From Kyrpidia spormannii (GTDB taxonomy: Bacteria > Bacillota > Bacilli > Kyrpidiales > Kyrpidiaceae): a DNA stretch of 64,000 bases. The stretch covers positions 2,790,001 through 2,854,000 of the forward strand of contig NZ_CP024955.1 in the NCBI RefSeq assembly GCF_002804065.1, in the 5' to 3' direction. The first letter of the stretch is position 1. Each line of letters starts with the position of its first letter. The notes beneath the pieces are model-generated. The model saw only the letters and a list, made by a program, of their open reading frames with translations, ran no database searches and was not told where the DNA came from. The position numbers were made by a program, and so were the translations under genes. Below, piece after piece: positions 28,856 through 37,572 of the stretch.

Positions 28856-28913
28856 GCACCCACCGCCTTGATTCGTGTCGGTCTTACAGGGCTTGGACCG
28901 TCAAGACGGATTC

Positions 28914-28942
28914 ATTATACCATGGTACCTTCCACATATGGA
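28914..28942 (-). promoter_or_regulatory. Probable promoter of the WYL-helicase-cas operon
   Basis: A perfect -10 TATAAT at 28914-28919 (minus strand), about 60 nt before the WYL start. The -35 region 17-18 nt upstream (TCCATA/GTCCAT) is weak, which suits a regulated promoter. Confidence 0.5.
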
Positions 28943-29085
28943 CGTGAAAGTTGTCGCGTGCGCGGGTGGTAGAGGAACGATCGGCAGTGTCATTTTGACT
29001 CAGGGCGGGCGATACACGGTCTGTGGTGACCAGGAATCTGCCGGTGGGCTCAGCCTGCATGGCACTCGGGGCAGCCGGATAGAGG

Positions 29086-29706
29086 CTTCAATGGGGCCGC
29101 GGAGTCATTCCGCGGATCTACTCAAAGATACTGACGAAGGCGAGGACGCACTTGAGCTTCAATGGGGCCGCGGAGTCATTCCGCGGATCTACCAACGTTG
29201 GGCGGAACGTCATCACGGGCGAGGATTTGTTGCTTCAATGGGGCCGCGGAGTCATTCCGCGGATCTACTTCGTATCGGGAAGCATCGGAACCTTGGAACC
29301 GCGTAGCTTCAATGGGGCCGCGGAGTCATTCCGCGGATCTACCATCCTTCGGCTGCACGGCATCGAAGAGACCGACGCTTCAATGGGGCCGCGGAGTCAT
29401 TCCGCGGATCTACCGAGCAAATGGAGGATGTGATGGCCTATGGCGGATGCTTCAATGGGGCCGCGGAGTCATTCCGCGGATCTACCGAGCAAATGGAGGA
29501 TGTGATGGCCTATGGCGGATGCTTCAATGGGGCCGCGGAGTCATTCCGCGGATCTACTTGCAAGTACTCGTCTTCAGACCGTGCATAGCGATCCAAGCTT
29601 CAATGGGGCCGCGGAGTCATTCCGCGGATCTACTCGGTGTCCGGTGTGTGGTTGGGCGGTTTTCGTGCCGCTTCAATGGGGCCGCGGAGTCATTCCGCGG
29701 ATCTAC
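29086..29706 (-). CRISPR. CRISPR array 2: 9 repeats, 8 spacers
   Basis: Same 36-bp repeat as array 1 except for a fixed C-to-T change (CATTCCGCGG for CACTCCGCGG) in all nine copies. Repeat starts: 29086, 29157, 29233, 29307, 29378, 29450, 29522, 29598, 29671. Spacers at 29414-29449 and 29486-29521 are identical (CGAGCAAATGG...), so one repeat-spacer unit has been duplicated. The leader lies at the right, as in array 1, so transcription is on the minus strand. No cas genes are attached, only a csb2 relic on the leader side. Confidence 0.97.
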
Positions 29707-29885
29707 TCTTCGCTTATTATACCTTGTGTGATGCGGATTTCAATGGCCTATTTCGCGAACCTGGACTGCATTGCGCCTCTCGAGGCACTTGCGTCTGATA
29801 TCCCTTTCTTCCTTTTCCCGACAAACCGGCAAAAAATCCAGATCGCGAACATCCCGGGAAATTCCCCGTCACTACAGGTTCGCGC
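29707..29885 (-). promoter_or_regulatory. Leader of CRISPR array 2
   Basis: Clearly homologous to the array 1 leader over about 180 bp: CGCTTATTATACCTTGTGTG, TTCGCGAAC (29752-29760), ATCGCGAAC (29842-29850), CACTACAGGTTCGCGCA ending at 29886. 29887-30170 is AT-richer and holds no recognisable gene. Confidence 0.8.
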
Positions 29886-30174
29886 ACGGACTACAGGCCC
29901 TTCGAACAACTCCCCGTCGCGACCTGCACCATCCACCTATAACACCAGAAATGTGCCTCTTCAAGCCTTCCCCCGTACTTTTTCCCATTGCCCAAATTTC
30001 GCTTCCCCATATTCGTCCGGACATCATAGTTCTCCCTTATAAGTAAAATAAAACATATATTCCATTTACACACCGTTGGATCTACTTTAATTCAGAAAAG
30101 ACCAGGTATTCGGTCACTTATCGAGAACTCTCCAGACAACAATGCCTTGTACCACCTGTTGGGAAGCCATTGCC

Positions 30175-30270
30175 CCAATGATTTAACCTACCCCAACATG
30201 CGATGCACACCGATCCATCTGTAGTCTTTTGACCCGGAATTGGTTTTCGGAAGATATGACGGAACCGTCC
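30175..30270 (-). pseudogene. Degenerate 3' end of a second csb2
   Basis: The minus strand reads RFRHIFRKPIPG against GGFYHIEFPEPVPG of csb2 at about 17690-17740. At DNA level GGTTC..CATATC---TTCC..AACCA.TTCCGGG is shared with one 3-nt gap, and the following GGAT..GG.TGT.CAT also aligns. It lies on the leader side of array 2, exactly where csb2 lies relative to array 1. No start and no long frame remain. Confidence 0.6.
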
Positions 30271-30322
30271 GAGACCTGTTCCCGACGAAATGCTGGTACG
30301 GTTCGACATACAAAAAAAGGAG

Positions 30323-30358
30323 CTTCAATGGGGCCGCGGGGTCAACCCGCGGAGATAC
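30323..30358 (-). repeat. Solitary CRISPR repeat with compensated stem
   Basis: A single 36-bp repeat: CTTCAATGGGGCCGCGGGG on the left and CAACCCGCGGAGATAC on the right. The stem is CCGCGGG/CCCGCGG, where the other arrays have CCGCGGA/TCCGCGG: both sides changed, pairing kept. It is followed at 30359-30400 by leader-like DNA (CTTGCCCGGCGTGGGTTTCAA ... TCGCGAACC). No second repeat nearby, so it is an array remnant. Confidence 0.75.
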
Positions 30359-30614
30359 CTTGCCCGGCGTGGGTTTCAAAGACCTTTGTCGCGAACCCCA
30401 GCTCAACCGGGACATCGACCGGATCCTGGGGAATTGGGGTGAAGAGCGCAGGCCGGAGCGGGAAACAATGGCAGTGTCCCTATGACTTGTCCCGTCCCAC
30501 ACGGGATCGCCCTCGCATCCTCGGGACCGAGGTTCACGGGTGCATTGCTCCCGTCTCACCGACGTCCGGCCGGTCCGGCGAAAATCCCGAAGAATGCCGG
30601 GCAGAGAACCCAGT
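30359..30614. other. Leader remnant and gene-free DNA before the response regulator
   Basis: 30359-30400 resembles the array 3 leader (TTGCCCGGCG, GTTTCAAAG, GTCGCGAACCCC). The remaining 200 bp up to the end of the response regulator gene show no gene; TCCCGT/ACGGGA near 30490-30506 could be a weak terminator for the regulator on the minus strand. Confidence 0.45.
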
Positions 30615-31247
30615 TCACAGAAGTCCGCGCCGGTTCGCCTCCATGACGGCTTCCACGCGGCTTCTGACGCCGAGGCAACGATAGATCTCATTCACAATGA
30701 CCTTGACGGTGTTTTCGGACAAATGCAAGTGTCTACCGATGTCTTGATTGGTCCGTCCTTGGGCTATCAGGCGCAGAATCTCCACATCCCGCAAGTCGAG
30801 CGCATCTTTGCCCGATTCACTGTCCTTGCGGGATTCAATCCAGCGCAGGGCATACTCGGTCACCGCCGGATCGAGAACCGACTTTCCATCCAAAATATTT
30901 CGAATGGCGCGGAACAACTCGTCTCCGGGCATATTCTTGAGCAAGTACCCCTGAATTCCTGTCTGAAGACAAGCATGAACGACATATTTATCCATCAATG
31001 CGGTCAGAATGGCCAGCCGGATATGTGTATTGGCCTCCCGTACCGACTGGCACAATTGGATGCCGCTCATATCGGGCAGACGCACATCGATCAAGGCCAG
31101 ATCCGGCTGCAGAGATTGAATGAGCGCAAGTCCTTCCGATCCGGTGCCGGCGTACCCGACCACATCCAATCCGTGATCGGTCAAAAGGGTGTGCAAACCG
31201 ATTTGAACCAGTTCATGGTCGTCCACGACAACAATGCGTTCCGCCAA
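30615..31247 (-). CDS. NarL/LuxR-type response regulator
   Basis: Two-component output regulator, 210 residues. Receiver domain with acidic pair D9-D10, phosphoacceptor D54 in ALIDVRLPD and K104 in GYLLKNMPG; LuxR-type HTH at 150-205 (DVEILRLIAQGRTNQDIGRH, then LSENTVKVIVNEIYRCLGV). I take TTG 31247 because GGGGGTGG lies 5-6 nt upstream; it overlaps the sensor kinase gene by 35 nt, so they are translationally linked. The pair diverges from the cox cluster, which is its most likely target (inference). Confidence 0.88.
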   Translation of the reverse strand: MAERIVVVDDHELVQIGLHTLLTDHGLDVVGYAGTGSEGLALIQSLQPDLALIDVRLPDMSGIQLCQSVREANTHIRLAILTALMDKYVVHACLQTGIQGYLLKNMPGDELFRAIRNILDGKSVLDPAVTEYALRWIESRKDSESGKDALDLRDVEILRLIAQGRTNQDIGRHLHLSENTVKVIVNEIYRCLGVRSRVEAVMEANRRGLL

Positions 31248-32442
31248 TGATTCCACCCCCTTGTAAATCTCCTGTGGAAATGGACCCTTGCTCGGGGTCG
31301 ACCGGAAAGGTGCAGCGAACGGTGGTTCCTCCGTCGTCATTGCGAAAGATATCCAGCGTCCCATGGAGATCGGCCACGGACCGCGCCATCGAATACAGCC
31401 CAAAATGTCCGGTGGGATAGCTCATGAAGCGAAGAGCCTCGTCGGAGATGCCGATGCCCGCGTCCTGCACCGCGACGGTGGCCCGGTCCGGTTCCACAAG
31501 AACATGGACGACCGCGACCGGACTGTTGGCATGGCGGTAGACATTGGTCAAGGCTTCAGCGACAATCTTAAGAACGGCTTGCCGAACGGACAGACTCAGC
31601 CGGCCGAAGTTTCCGTGCGTAATCAGCCGTGTGGAAATCCCGCTCACCCGTTGGAATTCTTGCACGAGATGCGTCAAGGCGGTCACGTTCGGTTTTTCCT
31701 CATCATCCATGAGCCGGAACAATATAGTGCGCAATTCTGATTGGCATTGTTCTGTTAATTCGCGCAAACGAGCGATCCGAACCTGCACTTCATCTTTCTC
31801 CCTCACCGTCGGCAGGATTCGTTCCAGACGGTCAATCTCGCGGGACACCGCAAACAACGTTTGCGAAAGCGAATCGTGCAATTCCTCCGCAATTCGCCGC
31901 CGTTCCTCCGCCACAATGTGAAAACGGTTCTCGTCTTTTTGGTCGCACCATGAGATGGCAATCGCACACAATGACGCAAACCCGTTCATAATGTCTTCGT
32001 CATTTTTGGTAAAAGCTCCAGCCCTGGGCGGCTTGCCGAAAAACATACAGCCAATCGGTTTCCCGCCGTGCCTCAACGGAATGGCCAGCAACGCTTCGAC
32101 CGGCGGATGGCCCGACGGCACCCCCATGGATAGCGGATGTTGGGAAATGGATTCCACGCGCAGCGAGTGGCCGGTTTTTGCCGGTACAAAGTACATGCCG
32201 TGCCCTTTTGGAAATTCGGCGGGCATCGATTGCCAGCCGGAAACCTTCAAGTACCGGATGGCGAACGGGTCCTCGGGTTCCACGATGATAATCCCGGCGA
32301 AGGAGGCGCGCACCAATTTTCGCGCATAGTCAACCGCGGCCTGCAGCAGCGGTTCAATTCCCTCCTCCATCCAGGGTTGCAGGCGTTCCAAAGCTTCCGA
32401 TAAAATCTGTGCCATTTCAGCGTGATTCGAAGGTTCACGCAT
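31213..32442 (-). CDS. GAF-domain sensor histidine kinase (HisKA_3, NarX/DesK-like)
   Basis: Soluble sensor kinase of 409 residues with no membrane segment. GAF domain about 40-170 (ARKLVRASFAGIIIVEPED ... IPLRHGGKPIGCMFFGKPPR), HisKA_3 with phosphoaccepting His in ERRRIAEELHDSLSQTLFA near 195, and a HATPase domain with AEALTNVYRHANSPV (N box), DAGIGI and GHFGLYSMA (G boxes). It may sense a small molecule, redox state or gas through the GAF domain; no haem or Fe-S motif is obvious. ATG 32442 follows GAAAGGACGGGAGAG. Forms a pair with the downstream regulator. Confidence 0.9.
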   Translation of the reverse strand: MREPSNHAEMAQILSEALERLQPWMEEGIEPLLQAAVDYARKLVRASFAGIIIVEPEDPFAIRYLKVSGWQSMPAEFPKGHGMYFVPAKTGHSLRVESISQHPLSMGVPSGHPPVEALLAIPLRHGGKPIGCMFFGKPPRAGAFTKNDEDIMNGFASLCAIAISWCDQKDENRFHIVAEERRRIAEELHDSLSQTLFAVSREIDRLERILPTVREKDEVQVRIARLRELTEQCQSELRTILFRLMDDEEKPNVTALTHLVQEFQRVSGISTRLITHGNFGRLSLSVRQAVLKIVAEALTNVYRHANSPVAVVHVLVEPDRATVAVQDAGIGISDEALRFMSYPTGHFGLYSMARSVADLHGTLDIFRNDDGGTTVRCTFPVDPEQGSISTGDLQGGGIIGGTHCCRGRP

Positions 32443-32671
32443 AGACTCTCTCCCGTCCTTTCGAAGGCTGTAGCGGCAGGAGATCGGCTGGGAACCCATC
32501 GATCGGGTATCGAAAAACACCCAATCGGGTCTATTCCATACCTATTGTAACATTCTATAATACTTTAAGGAAACGGAAAAAATCTTTGTCCAATTTTTGA
32601 AGCAACCTTCCGTGGATCGTCGTTTTAGGAGGTTTTACCGATCGAATTTCTTAGGCAAAGGAGGTTTTACC
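32443..32671. promoter_or_regulatory. Divergent control region between sensor kinase and coxM
   Basis: 229 bp without a gene. A plus-strand -10 TATAAT lies at 32556-32561, about 110 nt before coxM. Direct repeats ATCGGGT occur near 32500 and 32525, and 14-nt AGGAGGTTTTACCG appears twice (about 32629 and 32659), the second being the coxM ribosome site. The ATCGGGT pair upstream of the -10 could bind the divergent response regulator (inference). Confidence 0.5.
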
Positions 32672-33556
32672 GTGTTTCCCAATGCGTTCAGGTACGAAGC
32701 GCCGACATCGGTCGACGAGGCGATCCGTCTCATGACCGAGTACGGCTACGACGGCAAGGTGTTGGCGGGCGGCCAAAGCCTGTTGCCGATGATGAAATTG
32801 CGCATCGCAGCCCCGGCCGTACTCATTGATATTAACGGCGTGGACGATCTCCGAGGCTGGCGCGAAGTCGACGGAACATTGCGGATCGGCGCAATGACAC
32901 GCCATGCCGAATTGGAACATTCGGCAGAACTCCGCGAACAATTCCCGCTGTTGTCCCGCACCGCCCGCTGGATCGCCGATCCGTTGATCCGCAACCGCGG
33001 GACAATCGGCGGTTCCCTCGTGCACGCAGATCCCGCATCCGATTGGGGGACCGCGATGATGGCCCTGCATGCCGAGGTGGAAGTGCGGAGTCCGGAGAAA
33101 AGTCGGCGAATTCCCATCGACGAGTTCTTCGTGGACACCTTTGCGACATCCCTGGAGGAAAATGAACTCGCCGTCGCGGTCCATCTGCCGGCTCCCGCCG
33201 GACCCGTGGCCGCCCGGTACATGAAGCTCGAACGCAAGGCCGGTGATTTCGCTATCGCGGGTTTGGCCGTGCACATCGGGCTTGGCGGTGATGGCCTCGT
33301 ATGCGACGCGGGCATCGGCATTTGCGCCTGCGGTCCGATTCCTCTGCGGGCAACGAAGGCGGAGGCGGCGCTCATCGGGCAGCCTCTGACTGACGAGACC
33401 ATCTCGGCCGCATCAAAGCTGGTGCCGGAAGATGCCGACCCGACAGACGACCTGCGGGGCAGTGCGGTTTATAAGCGGGACCTGTTACGCATCTTTGCCT
33501 CACGCGCACTCCGTGAAATTGCGGAAGAACTGCACGGAAAGGTGGGCATTCAATGA
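32672..33556 (+). CDS. coxM: CO dehydrogenase medium subunit (FAD-binding)
   Basis: Flavoprotein subunit of aerobic Mo-Cu carbon monoxide dehydrogenase; passes electrons from the Fe-S subunit to quinone. 294 residues; FAD motifs [13 protein letters not shown] (about 32-44) and [15 protein letters not shown] (about 110) are those of CoxM/XdhB proteins; C-terminal CO_deh_flav_C domain follows. The GTG start at 32672 follows AAAGGAGGTTTTACC. Stop overlaps the coxS start (ATGA). First gene of coxMSL. Confidence 0.93.
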   Translation: MFPNAFRYEAPTSVDEAIRLMTEYGYDGKVLAGGQSLLPMMKLRIAAPAVLIDINGVDDLRGWREVDGTLRIGAMTRHAELEHSAELREQFPLLSRTARWIADPLIRNRGTIGGSLVHADPASDWGTAMMALHAEVEVRSPEKSRRIPIDEFFVDTFATSLEENELAVAVHLPAPAGPVAARYMKLERKAGDFAIAGLAVHIGLGGDGLVCDAGIGICACGPIPLRATKAEAALIGQPLTDETISAASKLVPEDADPTDDLRGSAVYKRDLLRIFASRALREIAEELHGKVGIQ

Positions 33557-34068
33557 TCATCCGGGTCAAAGTGAACGGTCGCCTGTACGAATCGGATGTC
33601 GAGCCGCGCACATTGTTGGCGTATTACCTGCGCGAAGAACTCAAACTGACGGGCACGCACATCGGTTGCGATACGACCAGTTGCGGCGCCTGTACGGTGC
33701 TTCTCGACGGGAAAGCGGTTAAGTCGTGCACCGTACTGGCTGTACAAGCGAACGGCCGCGAAGTGTTGACCGTGGAATCCCTGGATCAGGACGGTCAACT
33801 GCACCCGCTGCAAAGCGCTTTTTGGGAAGAACACGCGCTGCAGTGCGGTTATTGCACGCCGGGCATGCTCATGGCTTCCTACGCACTCCTGCAGGAGAAT
33901 CCGATGCCGACAGAAGCGGAGATCCGCGAGGGGCTTTCGGGCAATATCTGTCGGTGTACAGGATATGTGAATATCGTGAAAGCCGTTCAGTCCGCCGCTC
34001 GCACCATGGCGGACAAAACCCGAGAAGCATTGGGGGAGGTGGCCGCCAGTGGCACTGCAACAGACTGA
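33553..34068 (+). CDS. coxS: CO dehydrogenase small subunit, two [2Fe-2S] clusters
   Basis: Electron-transfer subunit, 171 residues. Plant-type cluster: C39, C44, C47, C59 ([14 protein letters not shown] ... KSC). Second cluster: C98, C101, C133, C135 (QCGYCTPGM ... NICRCTGY). All eight ligands are present. ATG 33553 overlaps coxM by 4 nt and its end overlaps the coxL GTG start by 20 nt, so translation is coupled. Same family as xanthine dehydrogenase small subunits; identity as CoxS rests on its coxL neighbour. Confidence 0.95.
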   Translation: MIIRVKVNGRLYESDVEPRTLLAYYLREELKLTGTHIGCDTTSCGACTVLLDGKAVKSCTVLAVQANGREVLTVESLDQDGQLHPLQSAFWEEHALQCGYCTPGMLMASYALLQENPMPTEAEIREGLSGNICRCTGYVNIVKAVQSAARTMADKTREALGEVAASGTATD

Positions 34069-36400
34069 GCTGCGGCCCATGGGCAAGTCGATCGGCCGCA
34101 AGGAAGATCCTCGACTGATTCGCGGGAAGGGCCGCTACATCGATGACATTATGCTGCCGAACATGCTGTACATGTGCGTGCTGCGCAGTCCGTACGCACA
34201 TGCCCGCATCCGCCGCATTGATGCGTCCGCGGCACTGGCCGCACCCGGGGTCAAACTGGTGATCACGGGCGAGGACCTGGCCGGCATGAACCTCGCCTGG
34301 ATGCCGACCATGGCGGGGGACACGCAGATGGTGCTGGCCACGGGCAAGGTGTTGTTTCAGTATCAAGAAGTCGCCGCGGTCGTCGCCGAGACGCGCGCTC
34401 AGGCGGAGGACGCCCTCCAGTTGATTGAGGTCGATTACGAACCTTTGCCGGTCGTGGTGGATCCATTCAAGGCCCTTGAGCCGGACGCCCCCATTCTCCG
34501 GGAAGACAAAGAGAAGAAGTCAAACCACATCTTCCACTGGGAAGCGGGAGACCGCGAGCAAACCGAGGCCCTTTTCCGCGACGCGCCGGTGATCGTCAAG
34601 CAGGATGTGCGCTTTCCCCGCGTCCATCCTTCACCGCTCGAACCGTGTGGGTGCGTGGCCGACTACAATTCCGCCACGGGGAGGTTGACTTTTTATGTCA
34701 CTTCCCAGGCGCCGCACGCCCACCGGACGGTGCTCGCGATGGTCAGCGGCCTTCCCGAACACCAGATCCATGTCATTTCACCCGATGTCGGAGGCGGCTT
34801 TGGAAACAAAGTCCCCGTATATCCAGGCTACGTCTGTGCCATCGTCGCTTCCCTGAAATTGGGCGTCCCCGTGAAGTGGATTGAAACCCGCACCGAAAAT
34901 ATTACCAGCACCAATTTTGCGCGCGACTACCACATGACCGCCGAGATCGCGGCCCGGGAGGACGGCCGCGTGTTGGCGCTCCGGGTGAAGACGGTCGCCG
35001 ACCACGGTGCTTTTGACGCCGCCGCCGATCCGTCCAAATTCCCGGCCGGACTATTCAGTATTGTGACAGGATCCTATGATTTCAGATCAGCATTTGTCGA
35101 GGTGGACGGAGTTTATACGAACAAAGCTCCGGGCGGGGTGGCCTATCGCTGTTCATTCCGCGTCACAGAAGCCTCATACCTGATTGAACGCGTGATGGAT
35201 GTATTGGCTCGGCGGTTGCAGATGGATCCGGCCGAGCTGCGCCTCCGCAATTTCATCCGGAAGGATCAGTTCCCGTATCACTCGCCGACCGGATGGGTCT
35301 ACGACAGCGGAGACTACGAAAAAACACTGAATCTCGCGCTGCAGCGCATCGGATACGCCGAACTGCGCAAAGAACAGGCGGAAAAGCGCGCCCGGGGAGA
35401 ATTCATGGGGATCGGCATCTCGACCTTCACCGAGATTGTCGGCGCCGGTCCGGGGCACACCTTCGACATCATGGGGATCAAGATGTTCGACAGTGCCCAG
35501 ATCCGCGTCCATCCCACCGGCAAAGTGATCGCCCGGCTCGGTGTGCGGCACCAGGGTCAGGGACACGAAACGACCTTTGCCCAAATCATCGCGGAAGAAC
35601 TTGGACTCAGCGCGGATGACGTGTTGATCGAAGAAGGCGACACCGATACGGCGCCCTATGGGCTGGGCACATACGCCAGCCGCTCGACGCCTACGGCCGG
35701 CGGCGCCGCCGCACTCTGCGGGCGCAGGATTCGGGAAAAAGCTCGCAAGATCGCCGCCCATCTGTTGGAGGTCGGCGAAGACGATGTGATCTGGGATGGC
35801 CTGGCCTTCACGGTGAAAGGGTTGCCGGGTCGATCGGTCTCGATGAAAGATGTCGCCTTTGCCGCCTACACCAACGTGCCGGAGGGCATGGAACCGGGCT
35901 TGGAGGCGACGTACTACTACGATCCTCCGAATCTCACCTTTCCCAACGGGGCTTACATCGCCGTGGTCGACATCGACAAAGGCACGGGTGCCGTCAAGGT
36001 TCGGCGTTTCATGGCCGTCGATGATTGCGGCAACGTGATCAATCCCATGATTGTCGAAGGCCAGGTGCACGGAGGTCTCACCGAAGGGTTTGCGATCGCG
36101 TTCATGCAAGACATTCCCTACGATGCGGACGGCAACTGTCTGGCGCCGAACTGGATGGATTACCTCGTTCCCACGTCGCTGGACACGCCCCATTGGGAAA
36201 CGGATCGCACGGTGACGCCGTCGCCGCACCATCCCATCGGTGCCAAAGGGGTGGGCGAATCGCCGAATGTCGGTTCTCCCGCGGCGTTCGTCAATGCGGT
36301 GGTGGATGCCCTGTCGCCGCTTGGCGTGGAGCATATCGACATGCCGATTTTTCCGTGGAAGGTATGGAGCATCTTGAGGGAACACGGCATCGACGAGTGA
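34049..36400 (+). CDS. coxL: Form I aerobic CO dehydrogenase large subunit (Mo-Cu)
   Basis: Catalytic subunit that oxidises CO to CO2 at a Mo-S-Cu site; 783 residues. It carries AYRCSFR (Cys near residue 368), the active-site loop that defines form I CoxL; form II proteins have AYRGAGR. Molybdopterin motifs [30 protein letters not shown] and [21 protein letters not shown] are present. N-terminal [19 protein letters not shown] is typical. GTG 34049 lies within coxS. This is strong evidence for CO oxidation capacity, as electron source or for survival. Downstream xdhC/coxG/coxD/coxE supply cofactor and Cu-S maturation. Confidence 0.96.
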   Translation: MALQQTELRPMGKSIGRKEDPRLIRGKGRYIDDIMLPNMLYMCVLRSPYAHARIRRIDASAALAAPGVKLVITGEDLAGMNLAWMPTMAGDTQMVLATGKVLFQYQEVAAVVAETRAQAEDALQLIEVDYEPLPVVVDPFKALEPDAPILREDKEKKSNHIFHWEAGDREQTEALFRDAPVIVKQDVRFPRVHPSPLEPCGCVADYNSATGRLTFYVTSQAPHAHRTVLAMVSGLPEHQIHVISPDVGGGFGNKVPVYPGYVCAIVASLKLGVPVKWIETRTENITSTNFARDYHMTAEIAAREDGRVLALRVKTVADHGAFDAAADPSKFPAGLFSIVTGSYDFRSAFVEVDGVYTNKAPGGVAYRCSFRVTEASYLIERVMDVLARRLQMDPAELRLRNFIRKDQFPYHSPTGWVYDSGDYEKTLNLALQRIGYAELRKEQAEKRARGEFMGIGISTFTEIVGAGPGHTFDIMGIKMFDSAQIRVHPTGKVIARLGVRHQGQGHETTFAQIIAEELGLSADDVLIEEGDTDTAPYGLGTYASRSTPTAGGAAALCGRRIREKARKIAAHLLEVGEDDVIWDGLAFTVKGLPGRSVSMKDVAFAAYTNVPEGMEPGLEATYYYDPPNLTFPNGAYIAVVDIDKGTGAVKVRRFMAVDDCGNVINPMIVEGQVHGGLTEGFAIAFMQDIPYDADGNCLAPNWMDYLVPTSLDTPHWETDRTVTPSPHHPIGAKGVGESPNVGSPAAFVNAVVDALSPLGVEHIDMPIFPWKVWSILREHGIDE

Positions 36401-36420
36401 TTTCGATCGCCATCCTGGAC

Positions 36421-36468
36421 GGAGGAGGGAAGGCCCGGCGGTTTTGGTGCCGCCGGGCCAAACGGATG
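36421..36468 (+). promoter_or_regulatory. Ribosome site separated from its ATG by a perfect 10-bp hairpin
   Basis: GGAGGAGGGAA (36421-36431), then GGCCCGGCGG (36432-36441) / CCGCCGGGCC (36450-36459) with an 8-nt loop, then AAACGG and ATG 36466. Linear distance from the Shine-Dalgarno to ATG is over 30 nt, too far, but folding the hairpin leaves about 7 nt, the optimum. Together with the family-consistent N-terminus this decides the start. It could alternatively be an mRNA processing or attenuation element. Confidence 0.6.
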
Positions 36469-37473
36469 GACAATCTCAGGGAGACTGCGAAAAGCTTGGA
36501 TGAACGGGCCGAACCGTATGTCATGGTGACGGTGGTCCGCCGCAAGAGGCCCAGTTCGGCGACGGTCGGCGATAAAGCCATTGTGACGGCGGACGGCGAG
36601 ATGAAAGGCTTTGTCGGCGGCCATTGTACGCGGGATCTGGTGATCGGCCAAGCGCAGGAGTGCCTGCGCACCGGCGAGAGCAAACTCGTGCTGGTCACGT
36701 CACAGCCGCCTGGCCGGGTGGAGGAAGATGTGACGGTCCTGTCCATGACGTGCGCATCCGAAGGCACGGTGGAACTGTTTCTGGAACCCAAGAACATGGA
36801 TCCCCCGCTGATCATTGTGGGAACGTCCCCGATCGCCCTCGCCCTGGAAGAATGGGCTCCCCGATTCGCCCTGGCGCCGCTCCGGATCTCTCTGGAAGAG
36901 GCGGCACCCGGCGGCGTTGCGGACGAACCGCCGACCAGGCTGCGCAATCAACTGGATCTTCACACCGGCACGGCGGCCTATGGCGTGGTGGCCACGATGG
37001 GGGTATACGATGTCGACGGACTGCTGGCCCTGTCCGCCCTGCCGCTCCGGTACCTGGGCTTGGTCACCAGCCCGAAACGCTGGACGGCCATGCGCACCGA
37101 TCTCACGGCAGCAGGTGCTTCGAGCGAATTCATCGACTTCGTCACAGCACCCGCGGGGTTCGATATCGGCGCCCTGGGGCCCCAAGAGATCGCCCTCAGC
37201 ATTCTGGCCCAAATCGTGGAGCGCCGCCGCCGCCACGCCCAAGTGCGCTGGCGGGGACAATCGGCCGAAGGGCATCCGGAACCCGACGAGGCCGCGGACA
37301 GCCGAGAGCTTGCGGCCCCCCGACAAGTGATCGATCCGGTGTGCGGAATGACCGTGGACTTGGAAAAGTCTCCTCACCGTCTGGTGTTGGACGGAACGAT
37401 CTACGGGTTTTGCTGCGCCGGGTGTCGGGACCGTTTTGCGCGCGATCCGGAAGCCTATCTGAGCCACGCTTGA
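36466..37473 (+). CDS. XdhC/CoxF-like maturation protein with C-terminal YHS domain
   Basis: Molybdenum-cofactor insertion/sulfuration chaperone of the XdhC family, here for CODH; 335 residues. XdhC N-domain: EPYVMVTVVRRKRPSSATVG and FVGGHCTRDLVIGQA (the GGC-like Cys). Central Rossmann-like part: PPLIIVGTSPIALALEEW and YLGLVTSPKRWTAMRTDL. After a linker, residues about 285-335 are a YHS metal domain: DPVCGMTVDLEKSPHRLVLD then FCCAGCRDRF. The YHS fusion may deliver copper or another metal, an attractive idea for a Mo-Cu enzyme (inference). ATG 36466 is favoured over GTG 36397, which overlaps the coxL stop. Confidence 0.85.
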   Translation: MDNLRETAKSLDERAEPYVMVTVVRRKRPSSATVGDKAIVTADGEMKGFVGGHCTRDLVIGQAQECLRTGESKLVLVTSQPPGRVEEDVTVLSMTCASEGTVELFLEPKNMDPPLIIVGTSPIALALEEWAPRFALAPLRISLEEAAPGGVADEPPTRLRNQLDLHTGTAAYGVVATMGVYDVDGLLALSALPLRYLGLVTSPKRWTAMRTDLTAAGASSEFIDFVTAPAGFDIGALGPQEIALSILAQIVERRRRHAQVRWRGQSAEGHPEPDEAADSRELAAPRQVIDPVCGMTVDLEKSPHRLVLDGTIYGFCCAGCRDRFARDPEAYLSHA

Positions 37474-37572
37474 CGAGGCGCCGCATGGGGATCCGTCGGC
37501 AACGGCCGGGCTTTGGGCCGGAGATCGGCGGCGGCACAAGCATTGACTGAAAACATGTGGGGAGGCAAAGCC

